A DNA stretch of 64,000 bases from Russula earlei (GCA_025769875.1 JAGFNK010000135.1:1-64000); one strand, 5' to 3'; shown: positions 1 through 11,639, numbered from the stretch's first letter. Translations and numbers: made by a program. The notes: generated by a model not told the origin, from the sequence alone.

Positions 1-59
1 TGCTCAGGTGTGCCAGTTCCCATCCTTGGTGGAAAGGGCACAATCTAATGGGTGTGTAG

Positions 60-476
60 GAGCAATGATAGGGAGGCATGAGGCAATGTGAGGCAGCATC
101 TGCTGCCAGCTGGTCATGGCAGTATTGATGGGGCAGTGGACAGTACTTGTTAAAGTGTCCTACCTTGCCACAATACTTGCATCAGTTTCCTCTTCCTCCT
201 CCCTTCTATCATGGTCAGTTGCTAAGGTTCTGGAATGAACTCAGCTGTCATGGTGGACGCTTCTCCACTGCTGCTATAGGAGTGGTAGTAAATGGAGCTC
301 CAGGGGGAAGGATTTGGTGACGCCTCTGATCCTGCCCCTCCACAAAGGTGCATGCCCGACATGGTTTGGAGGATGTCAATCTCCTCTTCTGAATACCCTT
401 GCACAGTCATAGGTGCAGGGCTAGCAGGTACTGGATCTGGAGTAGGGGTGTTATACCCCTGGGTGATGTCTGCCAA
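60..476 (-). pseudogene. chromovirus polyprotein C-terminal extension with CCHC zinc knuckle
   Basis: Downstream of the chromodomain frame the minus strand continues with an 84-residue open stretch (222-476) containing an acidic EEEIDILQTMSG segment. A shifted frame then encodes a zinc knuckle, C-x2-C-x4-H-x4-C, at 140-181 (CKYCGKVGHFNKYC). A CCHC motif behind the chromodomain is separate from the normal gag knuckle of the same element at 7.7 kb. At least one frameshift separates this part from the preceding frame. I recall similar C-terminal extensions in other basidiomycete gypsy polyproteins, but cannot verify this here. Confidence 0.6.
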
Positions 477-614
477 AGGCAGTTGAGGGATGAAGACTGG
501 GAGAGGGGGAATGGGCTGTCCAGCCTGGTAGTTGGTGAGGAGTTCTTCAGCCCATATGCCTGGAGGGGTTTCTCCCTGGCTACAGCCTGCTTCGATGAAC
601 TCCCAGCAATGGGA

Positions 615-1820
615 TCATACTTTGGCTGCTGCCATTCTCTCCTTGGCTTCAGCCCTGCCTCTCTCTACTCCTTGCTTCTTGGCCAGGTACTTGCCTAGCT
701 TGTAACACAGTTGTTTCTCCTCTTCTTCAAGCACCTTATAGTTAGCTTCCAACATTTCTTGCTGGGTGTAGAGGTGGTCTAAGCAGTAGAGCTCTGCCTG
801 CAGCCCATAGTCACCTAGCAGGTAGAGGGTCTGTCTCCAGCACCCTTCAAACTGCTTCTCCATGTCGAAGCAGTCTAGATCATGTTCGTCTTGGCCATAG
901 TTATAGAGGTTGTAACAAGGGGTGGCCTGGAGGATCTCACCATAGTCTCCATAGCCTTCTCCATTCTTCCCCCTTACTCTCGGCTCTCCCAAGGCAATGT
1001 CATAGGCCACATACCTTGCCAGTTTGTTGCCCCAAGTCACACCATCAGGGATGTCAATCCCTGTGTGGTGTCTGTCAGCATCCCATTGTACCCAAGGCTC
1101 TCCAGGGTGGGCAACCTGGTCAAGAGTGCTGGTAGGGGATGTCACATCCCAGTCCCCAGGCTGAGCATCAACTTGGTCAGCAGGGGGTCCAAATTCAAGG
1201 GGATGCATGTCCACTTCTCCTTCCCCAGTGCCATGTTCATCCATTCCTTGGAAGAAGGCAATGAGGGAAGCATCAGGAGTGGTGATTTCAAGTGGCCCCT
1301 CTGTTCCAGAGAGGTCAGATTGGGGAACAATTTCAGTAGTAGGAGTTTGAGACATGTGTGAGCGACAATGTGGGGGTGAGGAAAGAGAGGGCATCCTTCG
1401 CTGGATGTTGATAACCCGTATGGCAGTGGGGTTCTTTCTGTGGTATTCCTCTATTAGTCTAGATGCTTTGATGTTCTCTACTGGCTCCCAAGAGTCATGG
1501 GCTTTGGAGTATCCTTCCCACCGGACTTGATACTTGAATTGTTTCCTCCATTCAGTTTGTCTTGAACCTAAAATTGTTGCTACTTCATATTCCTGTTCTC
1601 CTTCCACCAATTCTGCTTCTGAATTGGTGTAGTTGGCCCTATGCTCCTCCGTTTCCTTGTAAGGTGTCAATAAGGACGCATGAAATGCATTATGGATCCT
1701 CCAGTGGCTAGGGAGATCCAATCTGTATGTCACAGGGCTGATCACCTCTGTGATTTCAAAGGGCCCATAATGTTTTGGGCATAGTTTCACTGTAGGATGT
1801 GTCATTTTTAGGTTGGTGCT
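615..1820 (-). pseudogene. integrase C-terminus, chromodomain and linker of the gypsy element
   Basis: The minus-strand frame starts inside integrase with the GPY/F-type module (HYGPFEITEVISPVTYRL, then HNAFHASLLTPYK). It continues into a chromodomain with the aromatic and acidic pattern YEVATILGSR...YQVRWEGYS...DSWEPVENI. About 270 further residues of acidic, proline-rich and then helical sequence follow (EEEEKQLCYKLGKYLAKK near the end). Chromodomains in this position direct insertion to particular chromatin in known chromoviruses. The frame remains open into the inserted LTR up to 1874, but codons beyond about 1820 come from that LTR and are not integrase. Confidence 0.85.
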
Positions 1821-1823
1821 GTC

Positions 1824-4337
1824 TGTTACAAACCAAGGCCAGGTCCTGGCCATATATTGTCCTATTTCACTCAAGAGAGACCTCTCTCACTTTGCATTGC
1901 CAACTCACTTCCATTTCTTGGGCTACCCCTCCTGCAGTGCAAGATATTGCTATTGCAAAGACACTATAACATGACCAGGCACCCATTTCCTAATCGGGTA
2001 ATCATTGCATGGCAGCCACATGGCCACCCAGCCACCAAGAACCCAAAACAGCAGCACAAACTCCTACAAACTGTTACATAACTCATCTGACATCATCAAG
2101 GCTCCAATGACATCATGGCTGACTGAGCAACTCCACAGTGACCTCATAGGCTCACTAAGCACTCCACAGTGACATCATAAGGATGTCATCGCTCCACAAT
2201 GATCAGTAACATGCTCAGTAAGCCTGAAACCTGACACAAGCAAGTTTATGCCTCTGTAGTCCTATTGGATGGTACCAAAGGGTCTAGAATAGTTCCAGTT
2301 CTTTGTAATCGACCTTGTACACTGTATATAAGCCCCAATGTAGCATGGCAGTCATCAGACTGTCCATTTGTGATACTCTCATCCTCCTGGGTACTCCCCT
2401 GTGACCACTCAGTTTAAAGCCTTCCTTGTCTTCAAGGTACTCTTCAACAACCACCTTGTTTAAAGCCTCTTTGCTGCACTGGCCTCTAACCTTCGCCTCT
2501 GCCTCCAGCAACACCTACCAGTCCCCCTCTGGTTGTTGTGAACTAAGGCCAGGCCTTGGCCATATATTGTCCTGTTAATAACTCAACAAAACTGTCAAGA
2601 CTCACTGTTGAACTATCCAGTTCAAGAGCGAGGGATAAGCTCGAAGACAAGTCGGTAGACGTCCAAGACAGCGTGGGCAAGAAGCAGAGTCCAGAGTAGT
2701 AACAGATACCAGAGAGGCACTGTTACTGTGAGAGTAGAGCAGTCACGCAGAGAGAAGGCCAGGGTAGTCACAAGGGGATGGTCCTTAAAGGAGTATCCCA
2801 GGGATAGAGAGTGCTGTAAACACATGGACAGTCTGAGGACTGTCCGCTACTTTATTGAGTGCTTATATACTACAAGGGAACTGCTAAATAGAGAACAAGT
2901 CATAACCTTGTTATCAAGCACAATGGAGTGCTGAGTAAGAAGTCGGAGTATGCTTACTGAGCATGCTCAGTCATGCTCAGTAAGCTGCTGAGTAAGAAGG
3001 CTTTTCCTGATGAGTAAGAGCTTTCATGGTTCACGTGTTTTGCTGTTTTAGTGCATGTGTGAGCACCTGATTCGTTTTCTGTTAGTTAGTTTAGGGCCGG
3101 TCATTTGAGGACTTGTAATTTGGTTAGGGAATAGTGTTATCCTATAAGGCCCTTATATAGCTCTATTAGGGTCCTTAGAGTCGACCCTAATACTTCTATT
3201 AAGGTCCTTAGTATTGCTTTATAGTTCGTTCTCCAGTTATTAGAGTTGGTCTAATAACGCGTCATAGGGTTTTCGATACTAGGTTAGTACACATTGTAGA
3301 GCACCTAGAGTCGTCCTAAAGGGTCCCTAGGAGGGCCCTAATACTGTCCTTTATTGCTAGAAGGGTTGCCACTAAGTGGGGCTTGCTGTATGTCGATTGT
3401 GCCAAGAATCGCTCACGCGACAATGCACACGCAATATTGTGGACACCTCTACTCACCCCTTTTGCTCGTGTGAACAGGGTGGCACCATAGAGGCTGGGTT
3501 TCCTCCTATAAGGAAGGGTCCTTCAAGGGCCCTCTCTGGAGAATGGTTCATGACAAAAACCCTTTCACTTTGTACCCTCTACCCACCTCTGTTCCCAATT
3601 TAACTTCCCTCCTAACAAAGCATACATGGCAAAGGACCCTGGTTTCCAATCCCTCTGACTTGCTAAAACACCCTCCTTCTTATCACAGTAACTCACCATG
3701 TGCTGGCCACATGACCATTCAGCCACTTGCTACCAAAACACTGGAAGGACTCCTAGACCTCTTGGACGATCTACATTACATCATGAAGTGCCACTAACAT
3801 CATAGCTGACTGAGCAACTCCACCATGACATCATACACTCACCAAGCACTCCACAATGATGTCATCATGATATCATTGCTCCATTGTCTCCCTAATCATC
3901 CTGAGTCACCCATAGGTCTGACACAATGTGTTTATGCCCTTAGAATCCAATTGGAGCAGTCCAAAGAGTCTGAGTTATTCTCTGTAGTTCGTACTCAGAC
4001 TTGTAACTAGTATATAAGCCCCAATGTAGCATGGCAGTCGTCAGACTGTCCATTTGTGATACTCTCATCTTCCTGGGTACTCCCCTGCGACTGCTCAGTT
4101 TAAAGCCTCCCCTCGTCTTCAAGGTACTCTTCAATGACCACCTTGTCTAAAGCCCTTTGCCATACTGGCCTCTGCCCTTTGCCTCTGTCTCCTGCAGCAT
4201 GTACCAGTTCCCATCTGGTACCTTTTAGTCATTTGGCTTGTCCTCCTGTTCAACACCACCTTTGCTGCGTACTGTCTGTTCCAACCCTTGCCCACCTGCT
4301 CCTGAGTCCTTAGTGATCAGCAGTACGTGTCTTGACA
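1824..4337. mobile_element. Compound of two tandem diverged LTRs inserted in integrase
   Basis: The block begins TGTTACAAACC and ends TCTTGACA and is flanked by the direct repeat CTGTC at 1819-1823 and 4338-4342, a 5-bp target duplication. It contains two related copies of one LTR, 1824-2533 and 2534-4337; the second is split by a solo LTR (2593-3555). Shared landmarks are the start (AAGGCCAGG..GGCCATATATTG), the central segment GTATATAAGCCCCAATGTAG and the segment TTTAAAGCC. The first copy lacks about the last 125 bp and stops exactly where the second begins. On both sides the integrase codons resume in register at the same Asp-Ser residues (WLDS). Confidence 0.8.
2593..3555. mobile_element. 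Solo LTR 1, perfect 5-bp target duplication AAAAC
   Basis: This 963-bp segment starts TGTCAAGACTCACTG and ends GGTTCATGACA and is flanked on both sides by AAAAC (2588-2592 and 3556-3560). It is one of three copies in the window, all in the same orientation. The inside carries CTTATATACTAC and CCTTATATAG TATA-like boxes, repeated TGCTCAGTAAG motifs and no coding capacity for retroelement proteins. A single LTR with intact duplications is the usual product of recombination between the two LTRs of a full element. Confidence 0.93.
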
Positions 4338-4387
4338 CTGTCGAGCCATACCCTTTCTCCTTTCTGATAAGGTTGGAAACTACTTCT

Positions 4388-5230
4388 TCACTTCCACATT
4401 AGGGAAGCGATCTTCATTGCTTCTTGTGCCTGTGATCTCACTCTCTGGATCCAGACTTTCCAATTGTCTATTCTTGGTATCTTGCTTCCCCAATTTGGCT
4501 GGTGTGCCTTGGGCATAAAGCCCATCCATAAGAAGAAAGGGGACTGCTTGGTTGTCTCTGAAATGTTAGAATTCATCATGTATTGCACCAGAGGCAACCA
4601 GTCCACCCAGTTGTCTTGTTGGTGGTTGCAAAAGATCCTAAGTGATGTTTCCATCATCTGATTTGTCCTTTCTGATTGTCCATCTGTCTGGGGATGGTAG
4701 GCGGTGCTGATATTCTGTTTGATATGCAGCTGGTTGCAAAGTTCCCTAGTAAACTTGGAACTTATTAGTTTGTCACAATTGGATATGATCTTGCTTGGTA
4801 CTCCCATGAAGGGGAATATCCTGTCCTTGTAGAGCTGTGCTAGCTCTTCTGCATCCATCTCTTCCTTGCAAGGAAGCAGGATGATGCCTTTAGTACAATT
4901 GTGGTCAGTGACAGTCAATATACTGTCATATCCTTTTGACTTCAGCAATTTGACCACAAAGTCCATGCTGACAGTCGTGAAGGAAGTAGCCCCTTCTTCT
5001 GGTGGTATGGGATATAGGGGTGGCCAACTTGGATGAGTGTTTGACTTGTTACTTTGGCAAACTGCACATCCCTCCACATATTGATTGACAAAGTGCCTCA
5101 TGGTGGGCCACCAGTAGTATCGCATCATTCCCAGTAATGTCTTAGCTTTCCCTGGGTGTCCTGCTGTGGGACTGTCATGATACTGTTCCAGTAATGTCCT
5201 GTGGGTTCCTTCATCACCTGTAACCACCAA
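4388..5230 (-). pseudogene. gypsy integrase core (zinc-binding HHCC and DDE)
   Basis: The minus-strand frame shows the HHCC zinc module (H-x6-H in HDSPTAGHPG, then CAVCQ) followed by the catalytic core: the first Asp in TVTDHNCTKG and the Glu in QTDGQSERTNQ. The segment that should hold the second Asp reads ISNCDKLISSKF; the usual family pattern is SDRxxxF, so the catalytic Asp is Asn and the next Arg is Cys, both explained by CpG transitions. The frame closes at 4388, and the expected continuation (GERVWLDS) follows in another frame up to the LTR insertion at 4337. The core lacks its essential triad and is inactive. Confidence 0.88.
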
Positions 5231-5638
5231 GGCTTCATTCTTCCACCATAAGCTATGTCGCTTTTCCAGTCGGTGTCTCTGTACCCAATCGAGTAACTTT
5301 AGTCAGTGTCTTTCTTCCCCTTGTTGGTTCTTTATCTGTTCTTCCAATGCAGTAGTACGCATTACTCAAATAAAATGGTGGTCAGGTAGCATGACCACTT
5401 CTTCTTTATCCCCTTGTCCATTGTCAAGGTCAGGTCTCCTGGACAGGGCATCTGCTTTATTCCTTGCCCCTGCCTGGTGTTTCAGCTCCAGGTCAAAGTC
5501 CACCAAGAAGGTGATGTATCTTGCCACTCAACCATTTATACACTGAGGGTGTCAGTAATGCAACAGGTTTGCATGGTCTGTATAGACCACCACCTTGTGC
5601 TTTGCTCCCATGAGCAGGTGCCTCCAGTGCTTCAAAGC

Positions 5639-6889
5639 TCACACCATGGCCAAGAACTCATTGTCCCATATGTTGTAGCTCTTTTCTGCTTGTTTCAAGG
5701 TTGCATAGAAGTAACCTATTGGCCTTCTCTTTCCTTGTTCATCCTTCTGGAATAGTACTGCTCCAATAGCATAGTTGGACACGTCTACTTCCAGTTCAAA
5801 GGGTTGCTCCTCATTAGGATGGAGCAGGACCGGGTCAGAAGATACTATCTGGATAAGTCGTTCCAGAGCATCTTTGCATTCTTGGGTCCATTGGAATGGT
5901 ACCCCTTTCTTTGTCAAGGTGATAATGGGTCAAGCAATCTGGCTGAACCCTCAAATGAAAGCCCTATTATAGCTGAGGACTCCCATGACTTTGCCCACTT
6001 CATGCACATCCTTGATTTCCCTAGGCCAGTCCATAATTCCTCAGACCTTGGAGACCTCAATCTTCATCTTTCCTTTGTCTATGTCCCATCCCAGCATGGT
6101 CAGTTTCCGCACCATGAACTGGCACTTCTTGGGTTTCAGGAAGTATGACTTCTTCTGCATCAACATGAGTAGTTTGCTGATACATTGTTCATGGATTTCT
6201 AGTTGTTCGAGACTGTCCCCCATGGCAATTCCAAAGTCATCCAGATAGTTGACAGTATATTCTGCCCATCAGTCCAACCAGTCACCGAAATCTCTTCTCA
6301 TCAGCCTAGTAAAGAAGGCTGGTGCGTTCTTGAGCCCAAAATACATGACTTTGGGCAGGTAGGTTCCATATGGCATCTTGAAGGCTGCTTTCCAGCAATC
6401 TCCTTCTGCCAGTCACACATTATTGTATCCCCATTGTATATTGAACTTGGAGAACACCTTCTTCCCTTGGAGTCTTTCCACCTCTTGTTCCAGATGTGGT
6501 AAAGGTTCATTGTCTCATCTGGTCCACTGATTTAGTTGTCGATAGTCTACAATGATTCTTTTCTCCTTGCTGTCCTTCTTGCTGATGAAGAACACTGGAG
6601 ACATGTAGCTGGATGGACCTGGAGTAATGTATTGCTTTTCCACTTTGTCAGCTAGGAATTTCTTGAGGTATTCTTGTTCATCTCGTGTCAGGGGGTACAC
6701 TTTGCAGTTTAGCTCCTTTGGTGCATCAGGCAACAGCTTGATCTGCATATCTGGTTCCCTTGGTGGTGGGAATCTCTGGGACTTCTTCTGAGAAGATGTC
6801 TGCAAAGCGGTGGAATCACTTTGGAACATTGGCAAGGGGGTCCTCTCCTTCTTGTGGTTCAATCGACTGCTGGGCCCATCTCTGAGCAA
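5639..6889 (-). pseudogene. gypsy reverse transcriptase and RNase H, fragmented
   Basis: Several minus-strand frames together cover RT and RNase H. From 5' to 3' these are YMSPVFFISKKDSKEKRIIV and DYRQLNQW at 6.55-6.65 kb, a broken stretch with the fingers and palm, the catalytic YLDD box at 6236-6247, the FLKPKKCQF and LGWDI thumb segments at about 6.1 kb, and the RNase H start FELEVDVSNYAIGAVLFQ at 5.75-5.8 kb with its later EFLAMV segment. In-frame stops and frameshifts between these blocks mean no single protein can be made. Confidence 0.85.
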
Positions 6890-6932
6890 TAGTTGTCTTC
6901 TGTAGGTAAATGGCTTCCCCTTTCTTCAATTG

Positions 6933-7553
6933 TCAATTTTCATCTCTTGCTCGCTTTTGGATATTTGCAACATAGAGATCCAGGTACTTGTATTGAGCAG
7001 TCTCAATTTGTACTGCTCCTTCCATCAGCTGTCCTTTCTTCCAGTTGATGGTGGGGTCAAATTCATATAGGAAGGGATATCCCAGGATGACCCGATCCAT
7101 TCCTAAATCTGTGAGATAGAACTTTTGCAAGCTCTCCTTCTCCTTGTATCAGACATGAAGCCAGCAGTAATGGGTGAGTTCCCCTTGCTTATTCTGGGTT
7201 CCGTCAATGTTTTGTACTACCATGGGTTCATGTAGTTCCTGTTTCCCAATCTTCAGTCTTTTCCAAGCTGAGTGATCAATGAAATTCTCGGTTGCCCCAC
7301 TGTCTAGTAGAGCAGATTCCTCAGCTGTTGTGTGTGCAGTGATGAAAGTGAATGGAATATTCATAGCATTCAGTCTTCTAATGTACACTTGCAACACACT
7401 ATTCTTCCTAAGCCAGGCCGTCAACTTAGGTGTTCCTAAAAACCCTGTTCCATCAGTTCTTCCACTAAGTCCTCCTTCTGTTTGGTGGACATTTTCTTTA
7501 TGGATGCAGAGGAGGAGCTCTTGTTGTAGGTAGCAGGAGGAGATGTGGATCAT
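6933..7553 (-). pseudogene. gypsy aspartic protease region
   Basis: The minus-strand frame contains ESALLDSGATENFIDH with the catalytic DSGA at about 7293-7304. A second frame (6933-7130) continues with YLTDLGMDRVILGYPFLYEF, a typical C-terminal part of retropepsin (the ILG motif). The two halves are separated by a frame change near 7.14 kb. The start of this region overlaps the end of gag by a few bases, as expected where protease is expressed by frameshifting or as a fused frame. Confidence 0.8.
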
Positions 7554-10290
7554 CCAGAGACAGTGCTTTTGTTTCCACTGTCCCCTGAGTCATCCTCCTT
7601 CTCTGTTTCCAGAGCTCGAGCCTTGCCTTTGTCCCTTGGGTTACTTGATTTCTTCTTGACTCTGTCCTTGTCAGGACAGTTCCAGCTGATGTGCCCTGCC
7701 TTCTTGCAGATGAAGCATTTTCCTTCTGCTAGCAGTTTCTTCTTTTTCTCTGTCAGAGGTGGACGACGCTTGGTCCTTGCTGCATCAGTGGATACTGAGT
7801 CCACTTCCATGGCATTTGGGTCTCTTTGGTTTTGCCTTTTCCCAACCTGTAGGGATTTCATGCGATTCTCCCTGGTGGTCAATGATCCACCTCCAGATCC
7901 AATATTAGCTTTCATAAGCTGGTCTCTGGCTTGTTCTTCCCTGGCAGCATTGATCCATGCTTGTAGGTCATTGATGGCAGGTATGTCTCTGACTTGTTGA
8001 TTGTAGATTCGTTGCACCAGCCAGGTGATCAGTCCAGCTTTATAGGCTTTGACTGCTCCTGGTGAATTCTGGTCCCATCCTGCTTTACTGAGCAGAACAA
8101 GGAATTTGCTGGTGTAGTCATCCAGCAATGCTGCTTTAGACATGGACAATTGTTGTAGCTCCATGAAAGCATCTTCAGGTTCTGTAGTGTCTTTGAATTC
8201 TCTGAAGAAGTCATCCACAAATTTGGTCCAAAAGAGCATGTCAGTTGGATCCAGCTGCACAGGTGCATAGGGAGACGGCAGGTCCCCATTTATTTTTGCT
8301 TCTACCATGTTTGTTTGGTTGACCACCCATTCATGCACTTTCTCTCCTTTGATGTAGGTGAGAGCTAAGGCTACTTGCTTCATTGGAATAGTCATGGTTG
8401 GGTTGTCACTGTTAAGCAGATTCCATAGATTGAAATCTTGGACAAAGTACTTCATCTTCTTTCTGTCTCCTTTGTAGACTTCAGGAGGGTCTCCTTTCAG
8501 AGATCCATTGCCTCCATGGGGGCCTGGTGCTGGCTGGGGTGCCAGGTTCACTCCTGGTCCTACAGGAGGTGCTGCAGGTGGTCCTCCTCCTGGAGGGCCT
8601 CCTCCTGGGGCTGGTGGACCTGCAGGTCTGAAGGGAACTCCTCCTCCTCCAGGTGGTCCTCCTGCACCTGGTGGACTGCCTCCAGGGTTTTCTACAATGG
8701 TAGGCCCTGTTCTTCCACCTGCTGTCTGGGTGGCAATGGTGGCTGTCTGCATCACTGCAATGGTAGCCATTTCAACTGATTCTTCTGGTTCTTCAACTAT
8801 TGTTGGTTCAATGGGTGAGACATGTACTGTCTGCTCCAACCTTTCAGCTAGCTCCAATACTTCTGGTGCTTCTGCTTTCTGGTCTGTAGTCGGAGGGTCT
8901 GAACTTCTCTGTTTCTCCACTTGATGACTTTTGTATCAATGAAGCTGGGTTGTCTGGGCTTCTGGGCTCCCAATGAGTAGTATAAGGATCTGTCTTAATT
9001 CCTAGACCTAGAACCTTATATTCATCAATGTCTTCATCCTCTTCTGAATAGGGACGTCCTTTGTGGTAATCAACAAAGTACCACTGATCGTTGATGTATT
9101 TGCAAGGAAGGTAGCTTCCTTTATATTGGACCTCGTATCTGTGAGGTCCTTCCTGTCAAGACTCACTGTTGAACTATCCAGTTCAAGAGCGAGGGATAAG
9201 CTCGAAGACGAGTCGATAGACATCCAAGACTGTGTGGGCAAGGAGAAGAGTCCAGAGTAGTAACAAATACCAGAGAGGTACTGTTACTGTGAGAGTAGAG
9301 CAGTCATGCAGAGAAGAGGCCAGGATAGTCACAAGGGGACGGTCCTTAAAGGAGTATCCCAGGGATAGAGAGTGCCGTAAACAAATGGACAGTCTGAGGA
9401 CTGTCCGCTACTTTATTGAGCGCTTATATACTACAAGAGAACTGCTAAATAGGGAACAAGTCATAACCTTGTTATCAAGCACAATAGAGTGATGAGTAAG
9501 AAGTTGGAGGACGCTTACTGAGCATGCTCAGTCATGCTCAGTAAGCTGCTGAGTAAGAAGGCTTCTCTTGATGAGTAAGAGCTTCCATTGCCCACATGTT
9601 CACTGCTTTAGTGCACATGCAAGCACCTGATTCATTTCCTGTTAGTTAGTTTAGGGCCGGTCATTTGAGGACTTGTAGTTTGGTTAGGGAATAGTGTTAT
9701 CTTATAAGGCCCTTATATAGTTCTATTAGGGTCCTTAGAGTCGACCCTAATACTTCTATTAAGGTCCTTAGTATTGCCTTATAGTTCGTTCTATAGTTAT
9801 TAGAGTTGGTCTAATAACGCGTTGTAGGGCCTTTGATACTAGGTTAGTGCCTATTGTAGAGCTCCTAGGGTTGTTCCAAAGGGTCCTTAGGAAGGCCCTA
9901 ATACTGTCTTTTGTTGCTAGAAGGGTTGCCTTTAAGTGTGGCTTGCTGTATGTTGTTTGTGCCGAGAATCGCTCGCGCAACAATGCACGCGCGATATTGT
10001 GGACACCTCTACTCACCCCTTTTGCTCGTGTGAACAGGGTGACACCATAGAGGCTGGGTTTCCTCCTATAAGGAAGGGTCCTTCAAGGGCCCTCTCCGGA
10101 GAATGGTTCATGACACTTCCTGGTCTGCCCAACACCAGATGGCAGTCCCTTTGATTCCTGAGGGTAGATCATCCCTCTCTCTAGCTTTGAACCAACTGAA
10201 TTTGGTTCCTTGCTTTGATTTCTGGTTGAACTTTACATGTATGCTATGTTCACCTTCAATCTCTAGTTTGTCCGCTTGCCACTGCCTTTC
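7550..10290 (-). pseudogene. gypsy gag, interrupted by a solo LTR
   Basis: The main frame (7550-8920) has a proline/glycine-rich N-terminal stretch (about residues 80-130), a retrotransposon gag core (FVQDFNLWNLL, FFREFKD, LVQRIYNQQVRDIP) and a CCHC knuckle CFICKKAGHISWNC, followed by a basic and acidic tail. The same reading frame, with local disruption near 8.92 kb, extends upstream past 9.15 kb. It resumes at 10116 after the solo LTR at 9154-10115: one copy of the target duplication CTTCC completes the codons across the junction. The most upstream recognisable gag codons are near 10290, where stops appear. Confidence 0.82.
9154..10115. mobile_element. Solo LTR 2, perfect 5-bp target duplication CTTCC
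   Basis: This 962-bp segment starts TGTCAAGACTCACTG and ends GGTTCATGACA. CTTCC flanks it at 9149-9153 and 10116-10120. It belongs to the same family and orientation as the solo LTRs at 2593 and 12437. It interrupts the upstream gag frame of the gypsy element, and it is therefore younger than that element. Confidence 0.93.
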
Positions 10291-10390
10291 CTAGGGAGTT
10301 GGGACTTGTGTGCCTGCTTACCACTGTCTATGCCAATGACAGTAGGGGTCTTTACAGAAGTATGCGTGTGTCCAACCATGCTGCTCGTCA

Positions 10391-10986
10391 TGTTATGATC
10401 TACCCCTCTTTCGGTTCATCCCTAACTACTTCTCTTATTATTGTTCTTTACTTTCACCCTCATCCCCTTGGTTACCGTTTCATCCCTTGATGCTGATGGT
10501 CCCTTATTGTTTCACTTGTCATGTTTCACCTATTGTTTGAGCCCCTTCTGCTATTGGTTCACTGCTATCAATTGTTCCACATAAGGTACTGTACAGCCTC
10601 ACTAGATACAGTATTTAAGTGCCTGTAAAAGCTGGGGAATGCCCCAGGCTTAGCTTTGTCCCATTTCCTGTCGCATCTCTTGCCCTATATACTCTCTCAA
10701 ATCACAACTTGCTTGTGCTGGCCTATACTCTGCTTGACCTGAGCACACCTCAAGGAACCCTTGTGTTCCTCTTCCTCCTCTACCTCTCTCTCATCGCCCT
10801 CCTCTTCTGTGAAACCAGAAGATCAACTCTGTCTGTGGGCTGAGTCATTGTCTGATGTAGTCTTGAGATGCTAAACCTTTGATCCAGTCTCTCTGAGCCA
10901 GCCCCACTGAACCCTTGAACCAAGTCACAGGGACTTGGCCCCACTGAACCCTGAGCTAATGCTCTAACAGCCACGACACTGTAACA
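10391..10986. repeat. Possible 5' LTR of the gypsy element
   Basis: The segment begins TGTTATGATC and ends CTGTAACA, so its ends are a short inverted TGTTA/TAACA pair as in LTRs. It lies immediately upstream of gag on the minus strand. It holds a TTTAAGTGCC/TTAAATA box and a CT-rich stretch. The matching LTR would lie beyond the left edge, so identity cannot be tested here, and no convincing primer-binding site is visible. Confidence 0.35.
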
Positions 10987-11273
10987 TGTTGAGAGTCATG
11001 TAGTACACCTTCTTCTTGTCATGGAGAGGTCTATATAGATTCTCTCCCTTGACTACGTCAGTGTAGGTTGCTGACTGTATGATGACTAGGTCCTAGTCCT
11101 AAGGCTTCCTGCCTATTTCTGGTTCGCTTTCACAGCGATGTCTGTGATAGAAGCTTGACTTATGTTAAGGCTTCAAAGTGCCTTAAATAAGATCAATGGT
11201 TGTGTCTATAAACATGTCCTACCAATGCAGATATGCTTGAGTCAAGCAAGCAATACTCGTGGAGGGGAAGGAG

Positions 11274-11635
11274 TGTTAGATCCTTTTTGAGTATGGCAAC
11301 AAGATGAGGGGCTCTGCAGACAGGGTAGGAGTCAACTGTTTGGGATTGGCAAACTAAGTCAAACTTAAGGCTCAACTGCTACAGACTGGGGGCTTTATAT
11401 AGCCCTACAGGGATAAGGTTCATGCTACTGTAGTACTGGTCAGTGCTATAGAAGCAAAAGGTGGCTCATAGAAGTGAGGTTGCTTCTATGTAAACAATCT
11501 TGGTGCTGGAAGCATTAAGTGCTTCCCTAGTAGCAATCTCAGTGTCATAAGTACTTTCTTAATCAAGGAAGTGACATACATGGCAGTACAGGAACATCTG
11601 GGACAGAAGCAATGCTACTCATTACTTCTTTAACA
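11274..11635 (+). repeat. Probable LTR remnant preceded by a polypurine tract
   Basis: A purine run GGAGGGGAAGGAG (11261-11273) is followed directly by TGTTAGATCC. The segment ends TTTAACA at 11635, giving TGTTAG..TAACA ends and a length of 362 bp, with a TTTATATAG box at about 11.39 kb. This is the expected layout of a polypurine tract and 3' LTR of a plus-strand element. No internal coding part of that element is recognisable upstream. Confidence 0.5.
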
Positions 11636-11639
11636 CATT

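Larger units (their letters stand above)
1..10390 (-). mobile_element. Ty3/gypsy chromovirus, decayed and nested, left end outside window
   Basis: Read on the minus strand, the order is gag, protease, reverse transcriptase, RNase H, integrase, chromodomain, then a C-terminal extension; this is the order of fungal chromoviruses. Landmarks are the gag CCHC knuckle near 7.68-7.72 kb, protease DSGA at about 7.30 kb, RT YLDD at 6236-6247, the integrase HHCC/DDE core at 4.4-5.2 kb and the chromodomain at about 1.4-1.6 kb. Reading frames are broken by stops and frameshifts, most severely in RT, so the copy is dead. It is interrupted at 1824-4337 by a tandem LTR compound and at 9154-10115 by a solo LTR. 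The 3' LTR lies beyond the left edge; the 5' LTR may be 10391-10986. CpG is scarce throughout. Confidence 0.88.

Noticed and set aside
8438..8924. Plus-strand frames opposite gag (Pro/Gly-rich)
   Set aside because: They are the complement of the proline/glycine codons of gag, which has a CCHC knuckle on the minus strand.
11193..11375. Minus-strand 60-residue frame over the presumed polypurine tract and LTR
   Set aside because: It crosses the LTR boundary and has no domain; LTR structure explains the sequence better.
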